Made by a program: the position numbers and the translations under genes. This document shows positions 41,861-50,569 of a stretch of 64,000 nt of DNA, piece after piece (position 1 is the stretch's first letter; every line of letters starts with the position of its first letter). The notes beneath the pieces were generated by a model. It had not been told where the DNA came from, ran no database searches, and saw only the letters and a list, made by a program, of their open reading frames with translations. Origin of the DNA: Haloarcula amylolytica JCM 13557 (GTDB lineage: Archaea; Halobacteriota; Halobacteria; Halobacteriales; Haloarculaceae); assembly GCF_000336615.1 (NCBI RefSeq), contig NZ_AOLW01000050.1, positions 105,656 through 169,655 of the forward strand. The letters are read 5' to 3'.

Positions 41861-42260
41861 TTCATACCTGCGTTTAATTTCCCCGAGCAGCCGTATTGCA
41901 GTCGTTTTCCGAAAGCTATCGACGCAATCTGTACGTCGCTCGGGTGCCGGTCAACGGAGGTTGACGACCGCGGTCCACCATCCGCTGGACCACGCTCCCG
42001 GCTTATGATTGACCAACACACTACAGAGGGACACCAATGAAGGGGTGTCTTAGATATGTCCTTCAGATTTAGCTCTGTATATTTAGAATGTAAACACCAA
42101 AAACAGCAGATAGGACTGGAATCTCTATTTTCTATCGATTATGGTCTTTTCACACCACAACTTTGCATATCGGCTCCCAACTTACCTTTTGAAGTCGACA
42201 GTATCCATCATACACAACTGGTTTCGGACGCTCTATGACTACCGAGAGCCACACTGGAGA
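41861..42260. other. Gene-free stretch, AT-rich in its right half
   Basis: About 400 nt between SRP RNA and the acyl-CoA synthetase 3' end. From about 42050 to 42235 the composition is markedly AT-rich compared with the surroundings. No frame, tRNA or repeat is recognisable; reading frames across it are not protein-like. Confidence 0.55.
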
Positions 42261-43931
42261 CTACGGTGGCCCGCCGGCAGCACTGTCGTCGGCGTTCCAC
42301 TCCTGCAGTTCCTTCCGCCGGATCTTCCCGCTGGTCGTCTGTGGCAACGTATCGGCGAACTCGATCTCGCGAGGGTACTCGTACTCGGCGAGGCCCTCTC
42401 TGACGACGGACCGGATTTCTGTCCGGAGCGTATCGTGGTTCGGCGCGTCCTCGGCTGCCTCGACGTAGGCCTTGATGATCTCGCCGCGCGTGTCGTCGGG
42501 CACGCCGATGACGCCCGCCTGGACCACGTCGGAGTGTTCGAGAATCGCGCTCTCGACCTCCATCGGGCCGACGCGGTAGCCGCTGGTGATGATGACGTCG
42601 TCCTTGCGCGATTTGAACCAGACGTAGCCGTCGTCGTCCCGTCGGGCCAGGTCACCGGTGACGAACCAGCCCTCGACCTCCTTGGCTGCGGTTTTGTCTG
42701 GCATGTTCCAGTACTCGTCGAAGAACACCGAACGGTCGTGGGGTCGCAGCGCTATCTCGCCGAGTACGCCGGTCGAGAGCGGCTCAGCAACGCCGCGGTC
42801 GGCGGCGTCGGGGTCCAGAATCGTCAAATCGTATCCTGGCAGCGGCTTACCCATGCTGCCGGGCTGGGTGTCGAACCAGTTCGAGTTGTTGGCGACGACG
42901 AGGTTCAGCTCCGTCTGGCCGTAGAACTCGTTGATGGTGACGGAGTCGAACGTCTCCGCCACCCAGTCGACGATTTCGGGCGTCAGCGACTCGCCACCGA
43001 CGGCGAACGTCTCGATGGCCAGGTCGTACGCCGCCGTCGGGTTCTCGACGTCCATCAGCATTCGGAGGGCGGTAGCCGGCATGAACGACCGGGTAACGCC
43101 GAACTCAGAAAGCAGGCTGAACGCCTCCTCGGCATCGAACCCCGAGGCGGGGTAGCCGACGATGGTTCCGCCGTGGTGCCACGTCGCGAAGAGCGTCCCC
43201 CCGAGCGCCGCGCCCCAGGCCCAGTCCGCGGGCGTCCAGACCGTCGCGTCCGGTCCCAGCCCTTGATCGAAGAAGTTGTACGCGGCTGCGGCTCGCCCGA
43301 GCCAGAGCGCGTGTGCGTGACGGACGCCTTTCGGCGGCCCCGTCGACCCGCTCGTGTACAGTATCGCCGTATCGGTGTCCGGCGTGGACTCGTAGGGTTC
43401 GATATCGGTGTGTTCCGGCGCGGCGAGCACATCCTCGAAGGCGTGGACATCGCTCGCCGGTGCGTCGGTTTCGATCTCGACGACGTGTTCCAGCGCCGGA
43501 CAGTCGTCCCGGACTGCATCGATATCGTCGCGCACGGCGGGGTCGATAACCGCGGCGGTCGCGCCGGCGTCGTCCAGCCGATACCGGAGTGCGTCCGTCC
43601 CGAACAGGACCGTCAGCGGAACCGAGACGGCTCCGAGCTTCCAGTTCGCCAGGTGTGTGATCGGGTTCTGTGGCTTCTGTGGCACGACGACGCCGACCCG
43701 GTCGCCGGCCTCGACACCGAGCCCGGCCAGCCCCGCGGCGAGCCTGTCCGATAGCTCGTCCAGTTCGCGGAACGTGTACTGCTCGCGCCGCCCGTCGGGG
43801 TATGCCTGTTCGAGCGCCACCCTGTCGGGGTCGTCGTGTTTTTGCAGAAAATCGACCGCCGGATTGTACGACGCCGGGAGGTCCCAGCTGAACTGATCGC
43901 GGGCCTCGTCGTACCCCTCGAAGTCCGGCAT
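42261..43931 (-). CDS. Acyl-CoA synthetase (AMP-binding, medium-chain/acetyl-type)
   Basis: A 556-residue adenylate-forming ligase producing acyl-CoA from a carboxylate, ATP and CoA. The P-loop is YTSGSTGPPKG, followed by motif INEFYGQTE, the hinge GDLARRDDDGYVWFKSRKDDVI, the SGYRVGPMEVE region and catalytic Lys in PQTTSGKIRRKEL. It is closest in layout to acetyl/propionyl or medium-chain synthetases. ATG 43931 (MPDFEGYDEARDQFSWDLPA) is chosen; ATG 43946 would add five residues. Divergent from a methyltransferase gene. Confidence 0.9.
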   Translation of the reverse strand: MPDFEGYDEARDQFSWDLPASYNPAVDFLQKHDDPDRVALEQAYPDGRREQYTFRELDELSDRLAAGLAGLGVEAGDRVGVVVPQKPQNPITHLANWKLGAVSVPLTVLFGTDALRYRLDDAGATAAVIDPAVRDDIDAVRDDCPALEHVVEIETDAPASDVHAFEDVLAAPEHTDIEPYESTPDTDTAILYTSGSTGPPKGVRHAHALWLGRAAAAYNFFDQGLGPDATVWTPADWAWGAALGGTLFATWHHGGTIVGYPASGFDAEEAFSLLSEFGVTRSFMPATALRMLMDVENPTAAYDLAIETFAVGGESLTPEIVDWVAETFDSVTINEFYGQTELNLVVANNSNWFDTQPGSMGKPLPGYDLTILDPDAADRGVAEPLSTGVLGEIALRPHDRSVFFDEYWNMPDKTAAKEVEGWFVTGDLARRDDDGYVWFKSRKDDVIITSGYRVGPMEVESAILEHSDVVQAGVIGVPDDTRGEIIKAYVEAAEDAPNHDTLRTEIRSVVREGLAEYEYPREIEFADTLPQTTSGKIRRKELQEWNADDSAAGGPP

Positions 43932-44046
43932 CACTGTCCAGACCATGGCATACCGGTCGGCTGGGTGGCTGTTGCGTCTTTCGGTCGAACCACCGCCGCT
44001 GCGACCGAGCCGGCAGAACTTTCCGTCTTCCCCTCCCGACTTGACC

Positions 44047-44649
44047 GTGGACTCTACCGACATCCGCGAGGAGTGGGCCGACCGGTCCGGCGAATACTCC
44101 CCCGCGTATTATGCCTACTATGGAGCGGACGAGACGAGTGAGCTAGTGCAGTCGATACTTGCGGAGCACGTCGAGCAGGACGCGGCTATTCTGGAGGTCG
44201 GGTGTAGCTCCGGGCGGCACCTCGCTGCACTGTCTGACGCTGGCTACTCGGATCTGACCGGGGTCGACATCAACGCCGACGCGTTAGATGTCCTCGCCGA
44301 GACGTACCCCGACCTTGCGGCCACCGGTTCGTTCCACGCGATGGCTATCGAGGAGTTCGTCACGGATGTCGCGGACGACGCGTACGACGTCGTCTTCTCC
44401 GTCGAGACGCTGCAGCACCTCCACCCGGACGTGGACTGGGCGTTCGAGGAGTTGGCGCGTATCGTCGATGACCTGCTGATCACCGTCGAGAACGAGGGCG
44501 GCGACCCGGGTGAAGTAAACTACGTCGACGACAACGTCCCGCTGTACTATCGGGACTGGAACGCGGTGTTCACAGACTGTGGACTTACTGAAGTGGATTC
44601 GATGGATGGGAAGCGGGACACCGTCCGCATATTTCAGGCACCTAAGTGA
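44047..44649 (+). CDS. Class I SAM-dependent methyltransferase
   Basis: A 200-residue methyltransferase. SAM motif I is ILEVGCSSGRHL, motif II LTGVDINADALDV, then DVVFSVETLQHLHPD as motif IV region. The N-terminus EEWADRSGEYSPAYYAYYGADETSELV is typical of small-molecule methyltransferases. The start is taken as GTG 44047; upstream in-frame codons encode unrelated residues across the divergent promoter. Substrate unknown. Confidence 0.82.
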   Translation: MDSTDIREEWADRSGEYSPAYYAYYGADETSELVQSILAEHVEQDAAILEVGCSSGRHLAALSDAGYSDLTGVDINADALDVLAETYPDLAATGSFHAMAIEEFVTDVADDAYDVVFSVETLQHLHPDVDWAFEELARIVDDLLITVENEGGDPGEVNYVDDNVPLYYRDWNAVFTDCGLTEVDSMDGKRDTVRIFQAPK

Positions 44650-45114
44650 GGAGTTACACAGATAGGCCTATATTAGGGCATATGAAGTTAGATATTGATA
44701 AGTACGTCCTATATATGTGCTATTCGGCAAGAGAATGAGCGTAATTAGAAGATTACGTGGTACTTAGGGAACTCAAGTCCAACTTCGGACGTGATCTGTG
44801 GCTCGATAGAGGTCCATCTCTCACGACAGACTCACTGGGACACCAGAATAACGTATGTACGTCTGTCATCCGTGATGTTCCGTATTACTGAACGGCAGTT
44901 CGCCTGATGGGAAATGGATTACCGACCGACGGAAGGGAGTTTCTTGTGTATCTCTGTGAAAAGTGCCGTTTGTACCGACTATATGTCTACCGCCGGTAAC
45001 TGATGCTCTCCAACTGATGCCCTCCACAGCTAGTGTCTGTGTCCCCTTGCGACAGGCAGAAAATAAGCCGTTGGCAGCGCAAGATTGATGTATTGTTGCA
45101 GTTTGCTACTCTGT
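44650..45114. other. Gene-free AT-rich intergenic stretch
   Basis: 465 nt with no convincing frame or RNA. Composition is AT-richer than neighbouring genes, particularly 44665-44765 with several ATATAT runs. The promoter of the dehydratase at 45115 must lie in the last 60 nt, but no single TATA box stands out. Confidence 0.5.
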
Positions 45115-45978
45115 ATGAGGTACTACCAGCTACGCGACGGGAACTCACAGCGGTTAGCGGTCGAAACTGGGGACGGTGTGTACGATTTGACCAGCGTCAA
45201 ACCGCAACTCCGCACGTTCCGTGACCTCCTCAAGTCGGCCTCGATTGCGGAGACTGCACCGGACGAACTCAGTGCCCGCCATCTCGATGCCGCTGAAGCG
45301 GTGTCCGAGCGGCGACTCGAAGCCGATGCTACCGACCCCGTCACTGCCGACGAAGTCTGGGCCGCCGGCGTTACGTACCAGATCAGTGAAGAAGCGCGGA
45401 CAGAGGAAAGCGACACGCCGGAGATGTATCTGTACGTGCACGACGCGGAGCGACCGGAGATCTTCTTCAAGTCGACGCCCAATCGGACTGTCGGCCCCAA
45501 CGAAGCAGTCGGTATCCGGGCCGACTCGGACTGGGACGTGCCCGAGCCCGAGCTTGCGATCGTTCTCTACGAGGGAGAAATCGTCGGGTACACTGTCGGC
45601 AACGACATGAGCAGTCGGTCTATCGAGGGGGAGAACCCGCTGTACCTCCCTCAGGCCAAGGTGTACGACCGTTGTTGTTCGGTCGGCCCGGCCGTCGTCA
45701 CGGACATCGAAGACCCACACTCGCTGGCGCTCTCGATGTCGATCCACCGCGACGGTGAGCGTGTCTACCACGGGGAGACCAACACCAGCGAGATGAAACG
45801 CACCTGCGAGGAACTCGTCTCGTACTACACCGCACACAACGCGGTCCCCGAACTATCGGTGCTACTTACCGGGACCTCGCTCGTTCCCGACGACGACTTT
45901 ACGCTGCAGGAAGGGGACGAAGTCACCATCGACATCGAGTCTATCGGAACGCTGAAAAATCCCGTCACGGTCGTCTGA
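45115..45978 (+). CDS. Fumarylacetoacetate-hydrolase-family dehydratase (2-keto-3-deoxy-pentonate type)
   Basis: A 287-residue FAH-fold protein. The N-terminal half matches sugar-acid dehydratases (MRYYQLRDGNSQRLAVETGDGVYDLT; AAGVTYQISEEAR). The metal site is in DWDVPEPELAIVLYEGEIVGYTVGNDMSSRSIE with Glu, Glu and Asp ligands. In haloarchaeal pentose oxidation this class converts 2-keto-3-deoxy-xylonate/arabinonate to 2-oxoglutarate semialdehyde. An IclR regulator follows. No sugar dehydrogenase or semialdehyde dehydrogenase is adjacent, so the pathway is inferred. Confidence 0.82.
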   Translation: MRYYQLRDGNSQRLAVETGDGVYDLTSVKPQLRTFRDLLKSASIAETAPDELSARHLDAAEAVSERRLEADATDPVTADEVWAAGVTYQISEEARTEESDTPEMYLYVHDAERPEIFFKSTPNRTVGPNEAVGIRADSDWDVPEPELAIVLYEGEIVGYTVGNDMSSRSIEGENPLYLPQAKVYDRCCSVGPAVVTDIEDPHSLALSMSIHRDGERVYHGETNTSEMKRTCEELVSYYTAHNAVPELSVLLTGTSLVPDDDFTLQEGDEVTIDIESIGTLKNPVTVV

Positions 45979-46315
45979 GCGGCTAGTGAACCGGGAGCGG
46001 GGCCGCGGTCTCTCTGGGAACCCCTTCGCATGGGGTTTCACAGCGTGATACCCCACTCGGCCCTCGACTGGTTCCGATTGCGTGCCTGTGTGTCGGTCTG
46101 CTGTGAGGATTTGTCCCAACAGAGTTTTGTCACCCGTCGGTTGCCTACACGCTCTATGGGTATCTCTACTTGCGACAATCGGCCGGAACGTACGTGTCTG
46201 TGTGCGGTGATATGCCATCGATATGTCGTGACAGAAACCGGTGTGGCATCGAGGTCACCGCTCTGTCCCAGATGTTTGAACAACTGTTTAATACGAGGGC
46301 GTACCATGATCGGGT
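45979..46315 (+). promoter_or_regulatory. Intergenic region with IclR-gene promoter
   Basis: 337 nt with no gene. TTTAATAC at 46287-46294 lies about 25 nt before ATG 46316 and fits a TATA box for a leaderless regulator transcript. Nothing else specific is seen. Confidence 0.55.
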
Positions 46316-47080
46316 ATGGCAAAGACCGCTCAAAACCCAGTCAAATCCGCCGAGACGACGTTCGAGGTGCTTGACGCACTGAAAGACCTCGACGGGGCCG
46401 GTGTCACCGAACTGGCCCAGCATCTCGACATCCCGAAGAGCACGGTTCACAACTATCTGAGCACGCTGGAACAGGAGGAGTACGTTGTCAACAGGGACGG
46501 TGTGTACGAGGTAGGGCTCCGGTTTCTGGAGCTGGGGGCATACGCCCGCCACCGGGAGAAACTGTTCGGGATCGCGAAGCCAGAGGTCGATCGGTTGGCC
46601 GCAGAAACCGGCGAACTCGCGAATATTCTCGTCGAAGAACACGGCCGCGGGTCGTACCTGTACCGTGCTCGGGGAGACAAAGCTGTCCAGGTCAAGGCCC
46701 ACGTCGGAACACGCGTTCCGCTTCATACGACAGCGCTGGGAAAAGCGATCCTCGCACATATGTCGACCGAACGGGTCGATGCGATCGTCGACCGCCACGG
46801 ACTCGGCGGGGAGGCCAGCAAGTCGATCAGTAGTAGAGCGGAACTGGAGCAAGAGCTAGCGGACGTCCGGGACCGCGGCGTCGCTTTCGACGACGAAGAG
46901 CGTCTCGAAGGGCTCCGCTGTGTCGCTGCCCCAGTGCTCAACCACGATAACGAAATCATCGGTGCGATTAGCGTTTCGGGACCGACAAATCGGTTCCGTG
47001 GCGATCGGTTCCGCGAGGAACTCCCACAGAAGGTACTGGAAGTCGCCAACGTCATCGAGCTGAACGTTACCTATTCGTAA
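46316..47080 (+). CDS. IclR-family transcription regulator
   Basis: A 254-residue regulator. The N-terminal wHTH is KSAETTFEVLDALKDLDGAGVTELAQHLDIPKSTVHNYLSTLEQ, and the C-terminal effector domain (about 80-250) contains the conserved VPLHTTALGKAILAHM, GLRCVAAPVLN and IGAISVSGPTNRF segments. It is built like XacR, the activator of pentose degradation in Haloferax, which matches the neighbouring sugar-acid dehydratase. Target sites are not identified here. Confidence 0.9.
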   Translation: MAKTAQNPVKSAETTFEVLDALKDLDGAGVTELAQHLDIPKSTVHNYLSTLEQEEYVVNRDGVYEVGLRFLELGAYARHREKLFGIAKPEVDRLAAETGELANILVEEHGRGSYLYRARGDKAVQVKAHVGTRVPLHTTALGKAILAHMSTERVDAIVDRHGLGGEASKSISSRAELEQELADVRDRGVAFDDEERLEGLRCVAAPVLNHDNEIIGAISVSGPTNRFRGDRFREELPQKVLEVANVIELNVTYS

Positions 47081-47750
47081 CAGCAGTGTTCAGAAAAGGT
47101 GAACGGTAGTACAGTATTGTGACAGCGGTAATTAAACAGCGTATTTCGACAATAGCACCGTCCTTGGCCAGTGATTGCAGAACAGCACAGACTAGTCAGG
47201 AGGGTACTGGAAGTATGTCTGGAAGGCGTTTCGAGCATGTGTTTCGGTCCCGCGACACGAACGAGTAGACACGAGTTCCGGCTTTCATCTCATAGATGCC
47301 GGTTCTAGGTTTTGTTTGATAAATAGCCACTATACGTATCATTCATCATGAGTGAACGACGTTCCAACGCTATCTTACACCGTGTGGTACTATATAGTAC
47401 CACGCCCCTGACGCGGTCCCTATCTCAATAATGGATGTACTACTGTTACTCTAAACGAGGGATATCGACTATCGGTTTCCTATCACTGGATACGTTCTAA
47501 GTAGTAGCTAAACCCACCGACTTTCGGGGGAGTACACCCAAATACTGTATTTATATACGAGTCTCCGAGATATAGCGCTAATTCAGTGCCTGAAAAATAG
47601 ATAAAGGAAAATATATTCATAAGTTTGGGTAGATTGGATTATATTTGCCGGTACTGAGCTAGAGTTCGAGCCATCCGTCGATGGATCTTGCTTGGCAGAG
47701 ACACAACGATGGCTATCGCTTCGGCAGTGTCTCCCGGCAATCGGGTACGG
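47081..47750. other. 670-bp AT-rich gene-free zone
   Basis: The longest stretch without a gene in the window. It is much AT-richer than the average, especially 47310-47660, and no credible frame exists on either strand. It contains the perfect 20-bp palindrome at 47384-47403 and several TATA-like runs (TATTTATATACG near 47549). It may be a regulatory hub, a degraded insertion, or foreign DNA. Confidence 0.65.
47384..47403. promoter_or_regulatory. Perfect 20-bp palindrome GTGGTACTATATAGTACCAC
   Basis: Every base pairs with its dyad partner. It is far from any start (304 nt past the IclR stop, 348 nt from the next gene's stop). The TATATA centre might also serve as a TATA box for an unannotated transcript. 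A regulator-binding site or recombination site is equally possible. Confidence 0.55.
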
Positions 47751-47927
47751 TTACGCGAGGAACTGGACGCCCAGGGACAGCAGGAACAGTACCACGATCC
47801 CGATCGATGACAGTTCGAGCCACCGGGACCGCACGTCGGCGGACCTGATACTTGCGACGAAAAGCGTTCCGACGACGCCGACGACTACGACCAGTGCCAG
47901 ATACACCGCGTTGAGCGCTGATGCCAT
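47751..47927 (-). CDS. Small two-helix membrane protein
   Basis: A 58-residue protein: helix 1 ALNAVYLALVVVVGVVGTLFVASI, a basic loop SADVRSRWLELS and helix 2 IGIVVLFLLSLGVQFLA. ATG 47927 begins a compact protein; longer versions run through the divergent promoter. Function unknown. It is divergent from the Cys/His protein at 47990. Confidence 0.65.
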   Translation of the reverse strand: MASALNAVYLALVVVVGVVGTLFVASIRSADVRSRWLELSSIGIVVLFLLSLGVQFLA

Positions 47928-47989
47928 ATGATACCATTTCACAGCGGTACAGTAAACACTAGTGGTTGAGCGCGCCCTCCACAACGATA

Positions 47990-48415
47990 ATGAGAGCCAA
48001 TCACATAGACAGGGGCATGCGTCTCGAACTCCGAATCTGTAAACACTGCCACGAGGGGGATCACGGCAACGCCGAAAAGACGGCTGTGACACAGGATATG
48101 GTCGCCTGCGCCGAACAGGTCCGCGAGTACAAGGACCTCATCGGACTGGATGCGCTCTATATCACGAAGGTGACGGAAGGCGACCCCGGCGGCGCGGAGG
48201 CGCTGGACGTCATCGTCGCCAGCATCGAGGGTGACCAGGTTGCACTCTCGGATACACAACTGGTCATGGAAGACGGCGACGGCAACATGCTCGTCTACCC
48301 GGAACCGAAAGACATCCTCCAGGTCCTGACTCGGAACCTGAATCAGATTCAGGAACAGACCCGGCAGGACGTCGACGTCGAGCTATCGCCCGAAGGACAG
48401 GCACTGATCGCGTAG
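47990..48415 (+). CDS. Conserved protein with N-terminal CxxC-His cluster
   Basis: A 141-residue soluble protein. The N-terminus carries LRICKHCHEGDHGNAEKT, a Cys/His cluster that could bind a metal or heme, followed by an alpha/beta region (EQVREYKDLIGLDALYITKV; EALDVIVASIEGDQVALSD) and a Gln-rich C-terminal helix. ATG 47990 is chosen; ATG 48017 would remove nine residues and begin at MRLELRICKHCH. I do not recognise the family. Downstream of it is the convergent formate-dehydrogenase-type operon. Confidence 0.7.
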   Translation: MRANHIDRGMRLELRICKHCHEGDHGNAEKTAVTQDMVACAEQVREYKDLIGLDALYITKVTEGDPGGAEALDVIVASIEGDQVALSDTQLVMEDGDGNMLVYPEPKDILQVLTRNLNQIQEQTRQDVDVELSPEGQALIA

Positions 48416-48445
48416 TCGCACGGCAAAAAACGGCGCACGGGCGAT

Positions 48446-49492
48446 TCAGTTCTCGGACGCAGCGTCGTCAGTGTTCGGCTGGCCGCCGTCAGTCTGGGGT
48501 TCGCCCCCGTCGGCCGCGGCCGGCGGTTCCCGCTCTTCCTCTAACTGCTGTTCCCAGCGGATGCGCAGGACGTTCCCGTACATCGACAGCACGAGCCCGA
48601 CACCGAGGACGATCATGCCGAGGTTGATACCGATAGTCAACAGGATGCTCGCCGGCCCGCCGCCGATTGCGAGCTCACGCGGCACCGGATAGCCCTCGTC
48701 GAAGATGCTCCCGATGAGAACCGAGACGATGCCGATAACGGTCATCGCACCGAAGATGGTCGAGACAGTTCGCCAGGACGGGGACAGCGAGAGCCGTTCG
48801 ATGCCCGTGGTGTCCGGCTCCTCGTCGTCGCCGTGGTGTTCTGGCACCATGCTTCGAGGAATGAACGCCTTCGTCTCGACGGGGTAGAAGGCGGGATGCA
48901 TCCCGTGCTCGAAGATGTGGAACATGACTCCCATCAGCATGATGACGCCCAGCAGGCCGTGGAACGTGACGAAGGCCATCGCGGCCGCCTTGGTCTGGAA
49001 CATCGCGGCGAGTCCGGTCTTGCTCCAGATGAGCAGGCCCGAAATCGCAAGCAGGGTCAGCTCGATGGAGAAGATGAACACGACGCCCTTGCCGATGTAG
49101 GACAGCAGCGGGACCTCGTCGGCCTTGTAGCCGGCGAACTGTCGCGCGCTCGGGTGGCGTTCGTCGGCCCGGCCCAGCACGAACTGGATGTCCTGGATGA
49201 ACGCGTCGATGTCATCCTTCGCGGGGAGGATCTTCGAGAAGTTGCTCCGGCCGGTCGAGGAGATAATCTGGAGCGTGATCCAGAAAACGACGAGCGCAAT
49301 CAGCCCGATGCCGGTAATACGGTGGATCGCCGTCACACCCGAGGCCCCGCCCATCAGCGTGAGCATCCACCACAGTTCGTCGTTGAACATGATGGCGTAG
49401 CCGGTGAAAAACAGCAGGAACACGTCCAGCCCCAGCAGCGAGTGGAACAGGGTCGTCACGCGCGTGAACTTCCCGTGGTCGAGATTGCTCAT
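48446..49492 (-). CDS. Cytochrome b subunit of formate-dehydrogenase-type complex
   Basis: A 348-residue membrane protein of the FdnI/HyaC-like di-heme cytochrome b group. Helices carry candidate heme ligands in FHSLLGLDVFLLFF, IHRITGIGLIALVV, FVTFHGLLGVIMLMGVMFHIFEHG and a fifth and sixth helix near the C-terminus. It would pass electrons from the iron-sulfur subunit to quinone. The C-terminus is a charged low-complexity tail. ATG 49492 overlaps the stop of the upstream gene (ATGA). Last gene of the operon. Confidence 0.88.
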   Translation of the reverse strand: MSNLDHGKFTRVTTLFHSLLGLDVFLLFFTGYAIMFNDELWWMLTLMGGASGVTAIHRITGIGLIALVVFWITLQIISSTGRSNFSKILPAKDDIDAFIQDIQFVLGRADERHPSARQFAGYKADEVPLLSYIGKGVVFIFSIELTLLAISGLLIWSKTGLAAMFQTKAAAMAFVTFHGLLGVIMLMGVMFHIFEHGMHPAFYPVETKAFIPRSMVPEHHGDDEEPDTTGIERLSLSPSWRTVSTIFGAMTVIGIVSVLIGSIFDEGYPVPRELAIGGGPASILLTIGINLGMIVLGVGLVLSMYGNVLRIRWEQQLEEEREPPAAADGGEPQTDGGQPNTDDAASEN

Positions 49493-49899
49493 GCGCCGTC
49501 ACCCCCCTGTCTGTCACCACTGTTCGGCGAGCCACCGTCGGCCGCGACGGCCTCGCTGACGTCCTCGCCCGGCTCACGCATCTGGTCGGCCAGCCGCTGG
49601 AACGCCGCCCAGTGGATGAACACCATCACGAGGATGAACGCACCCAGGATGACGTCGGCCGCGTGGATGAGCGCGATGAGGAAGTCGAGCGCGGGGATGG
49701 TGTTGCCGAACACCCAGTCCGAGCCGATACCGCCGCCCTCGACGCTTGGATTGACCCGGTACAGCGACTCGTAGCCGATCCTGAATCCCTGTGCCCAGAA
49801 CAGCGCCAGCCCCGCGACCACGAGGCCGACGACCGTGCTGATGAGCACCGAGACGCGGCTATACCCGTTCACCTCCGGAAGGTCGTCCCTGTCAGTCAT
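49489..49899 (-). CDS. Two-helix membrane subunit of the formate-dehydrogenase-type operon
   Basis: A 136-residue protein with two transmembrane helices (VSVLISTVVGLVVAGLALFWAQGF and FLIALIHAADVILGAFILVMVFIHWAAF, the second holding two His), an extracellular loop between them and a disordered acidic tail. It overlaps both the upstream iron-sulfur gene and the downstream cytochrome b gene by ATGA, so all are co-translated. It is probably a small anchor or heme-contacting subunit peculiar to haloarchaea; I do not recognise it by name. Confidence 0.8.
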   Translation of the reverse strand: MTDRDDLPEVNGYSRVSVLISTVVGLVVAGLALFWAQGFRIGYESLYRVNPSVEGGGIGSDWVFGNTIPALDFLIALIHAADVILGAFILVMVFIHWAAFQRLADQMREPGEDVSEAVAADGGSPNSGDRQGGDGA

Positions 49900-50558
49900 T
49901 GGAACTCACTGGCGTCCTCGCCAAAGATGATGTCCATGGCCACGTCGTTGAAGAACGTGCCGCTGTCCCTGTTGTCCAGTTCGTCCGATATCTGGGCGGG
50001 CGTCCCGACCAGAATGGCGTCAGTGGCACACTCCTCGGCGCAGGCCGGCCCCTTGCCGACGTCCTGGCGTTCCTCGCACATGGTACACTTGTCCATGTTG
50101 CCACCGCTGCCGACGAGGTTCGCGACGCCCTCGTCCTCGTTCGGGAACTGCGGCGCGCCGAAGGGACACGCCGAGAGGCAGTACTGACACCCGATACAGA
50201 GGTCGTCCCGGACCCGGACGAAGCCGTTCTCCTTCGAGATGAGCGAGTCGGTCGGACACACCGAGATACACGGCGCGTTTTCGCAGTGATAACACTGCAT
50301 CGGCACCGCGGTCTCGCCGGGTGACTCACCCTGTTCCATCGCCTTGCCGCTGCTGGCGTTGAGCCCCGACGCGGCCTCCTGGCCTTCGAGCATCGTCGCG
50401 ATACTGATTCGCTGTTCGTCCCGTGGGACGTCCCACGTTCGTTTACAGGAGACGACACACCCGCCACAGTCGATACACGCTTCGACGTCCGGGAAGATCC
50501 TCGCGTCCTCGCCGGTACTCATCACGCCGTCGTGCATCACTTCGTTGCCTGTTGACAT
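49896..50558 (-). CDS. fdhB: Four-cluster ferredoxin subunit of formate-dehydrogenase-type complex
   Basis: A 220-residue iron-sulfur protein of the FdhB/HybA/DmsB class. It has cysteine groups for four 4Fe-4S clusters: CIDCGGCVVSC (28-38), CYHCENAPCISVC, CIGCQYCLSAC and CTMCEERQDVGKGPAC with CAEEC. An insertion between the first and second groups is rich in Ser/Gly. It carries electrons from the molybdopterin subunit to cytochrome b. It starts 11 nt after the catalytic-subunit gene. Confidence 0.93.
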   Translation of the reverse strand: MSTGNEVMHDGVMSTGEDARIFPDVEACIDCGGCVVSCKRTWDVPRDEQRISIATMLEGQEAASGLNASSGKAMEQGESPGETAVPMQCYHCENAPCISVCPTDSLISKENGFVRVRDDLCIGCQYCLSACPFGAPQFPNEDEGVANLVGSGGNMDKCTMCEERQDVGKGPACAEECATDAILVGTPAQISDELDNRDSGTFFNDVAMDIIFGEDASEFQ

Positions 50559-50569
50559 ACTAGCTCACC

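Noticed and set aside
41559..42040. Reading frames across the SRP RNA gene
   Set aside because: The region has the SRP helix-8 signature and extensive RNA complementarity; the frames are incidental.
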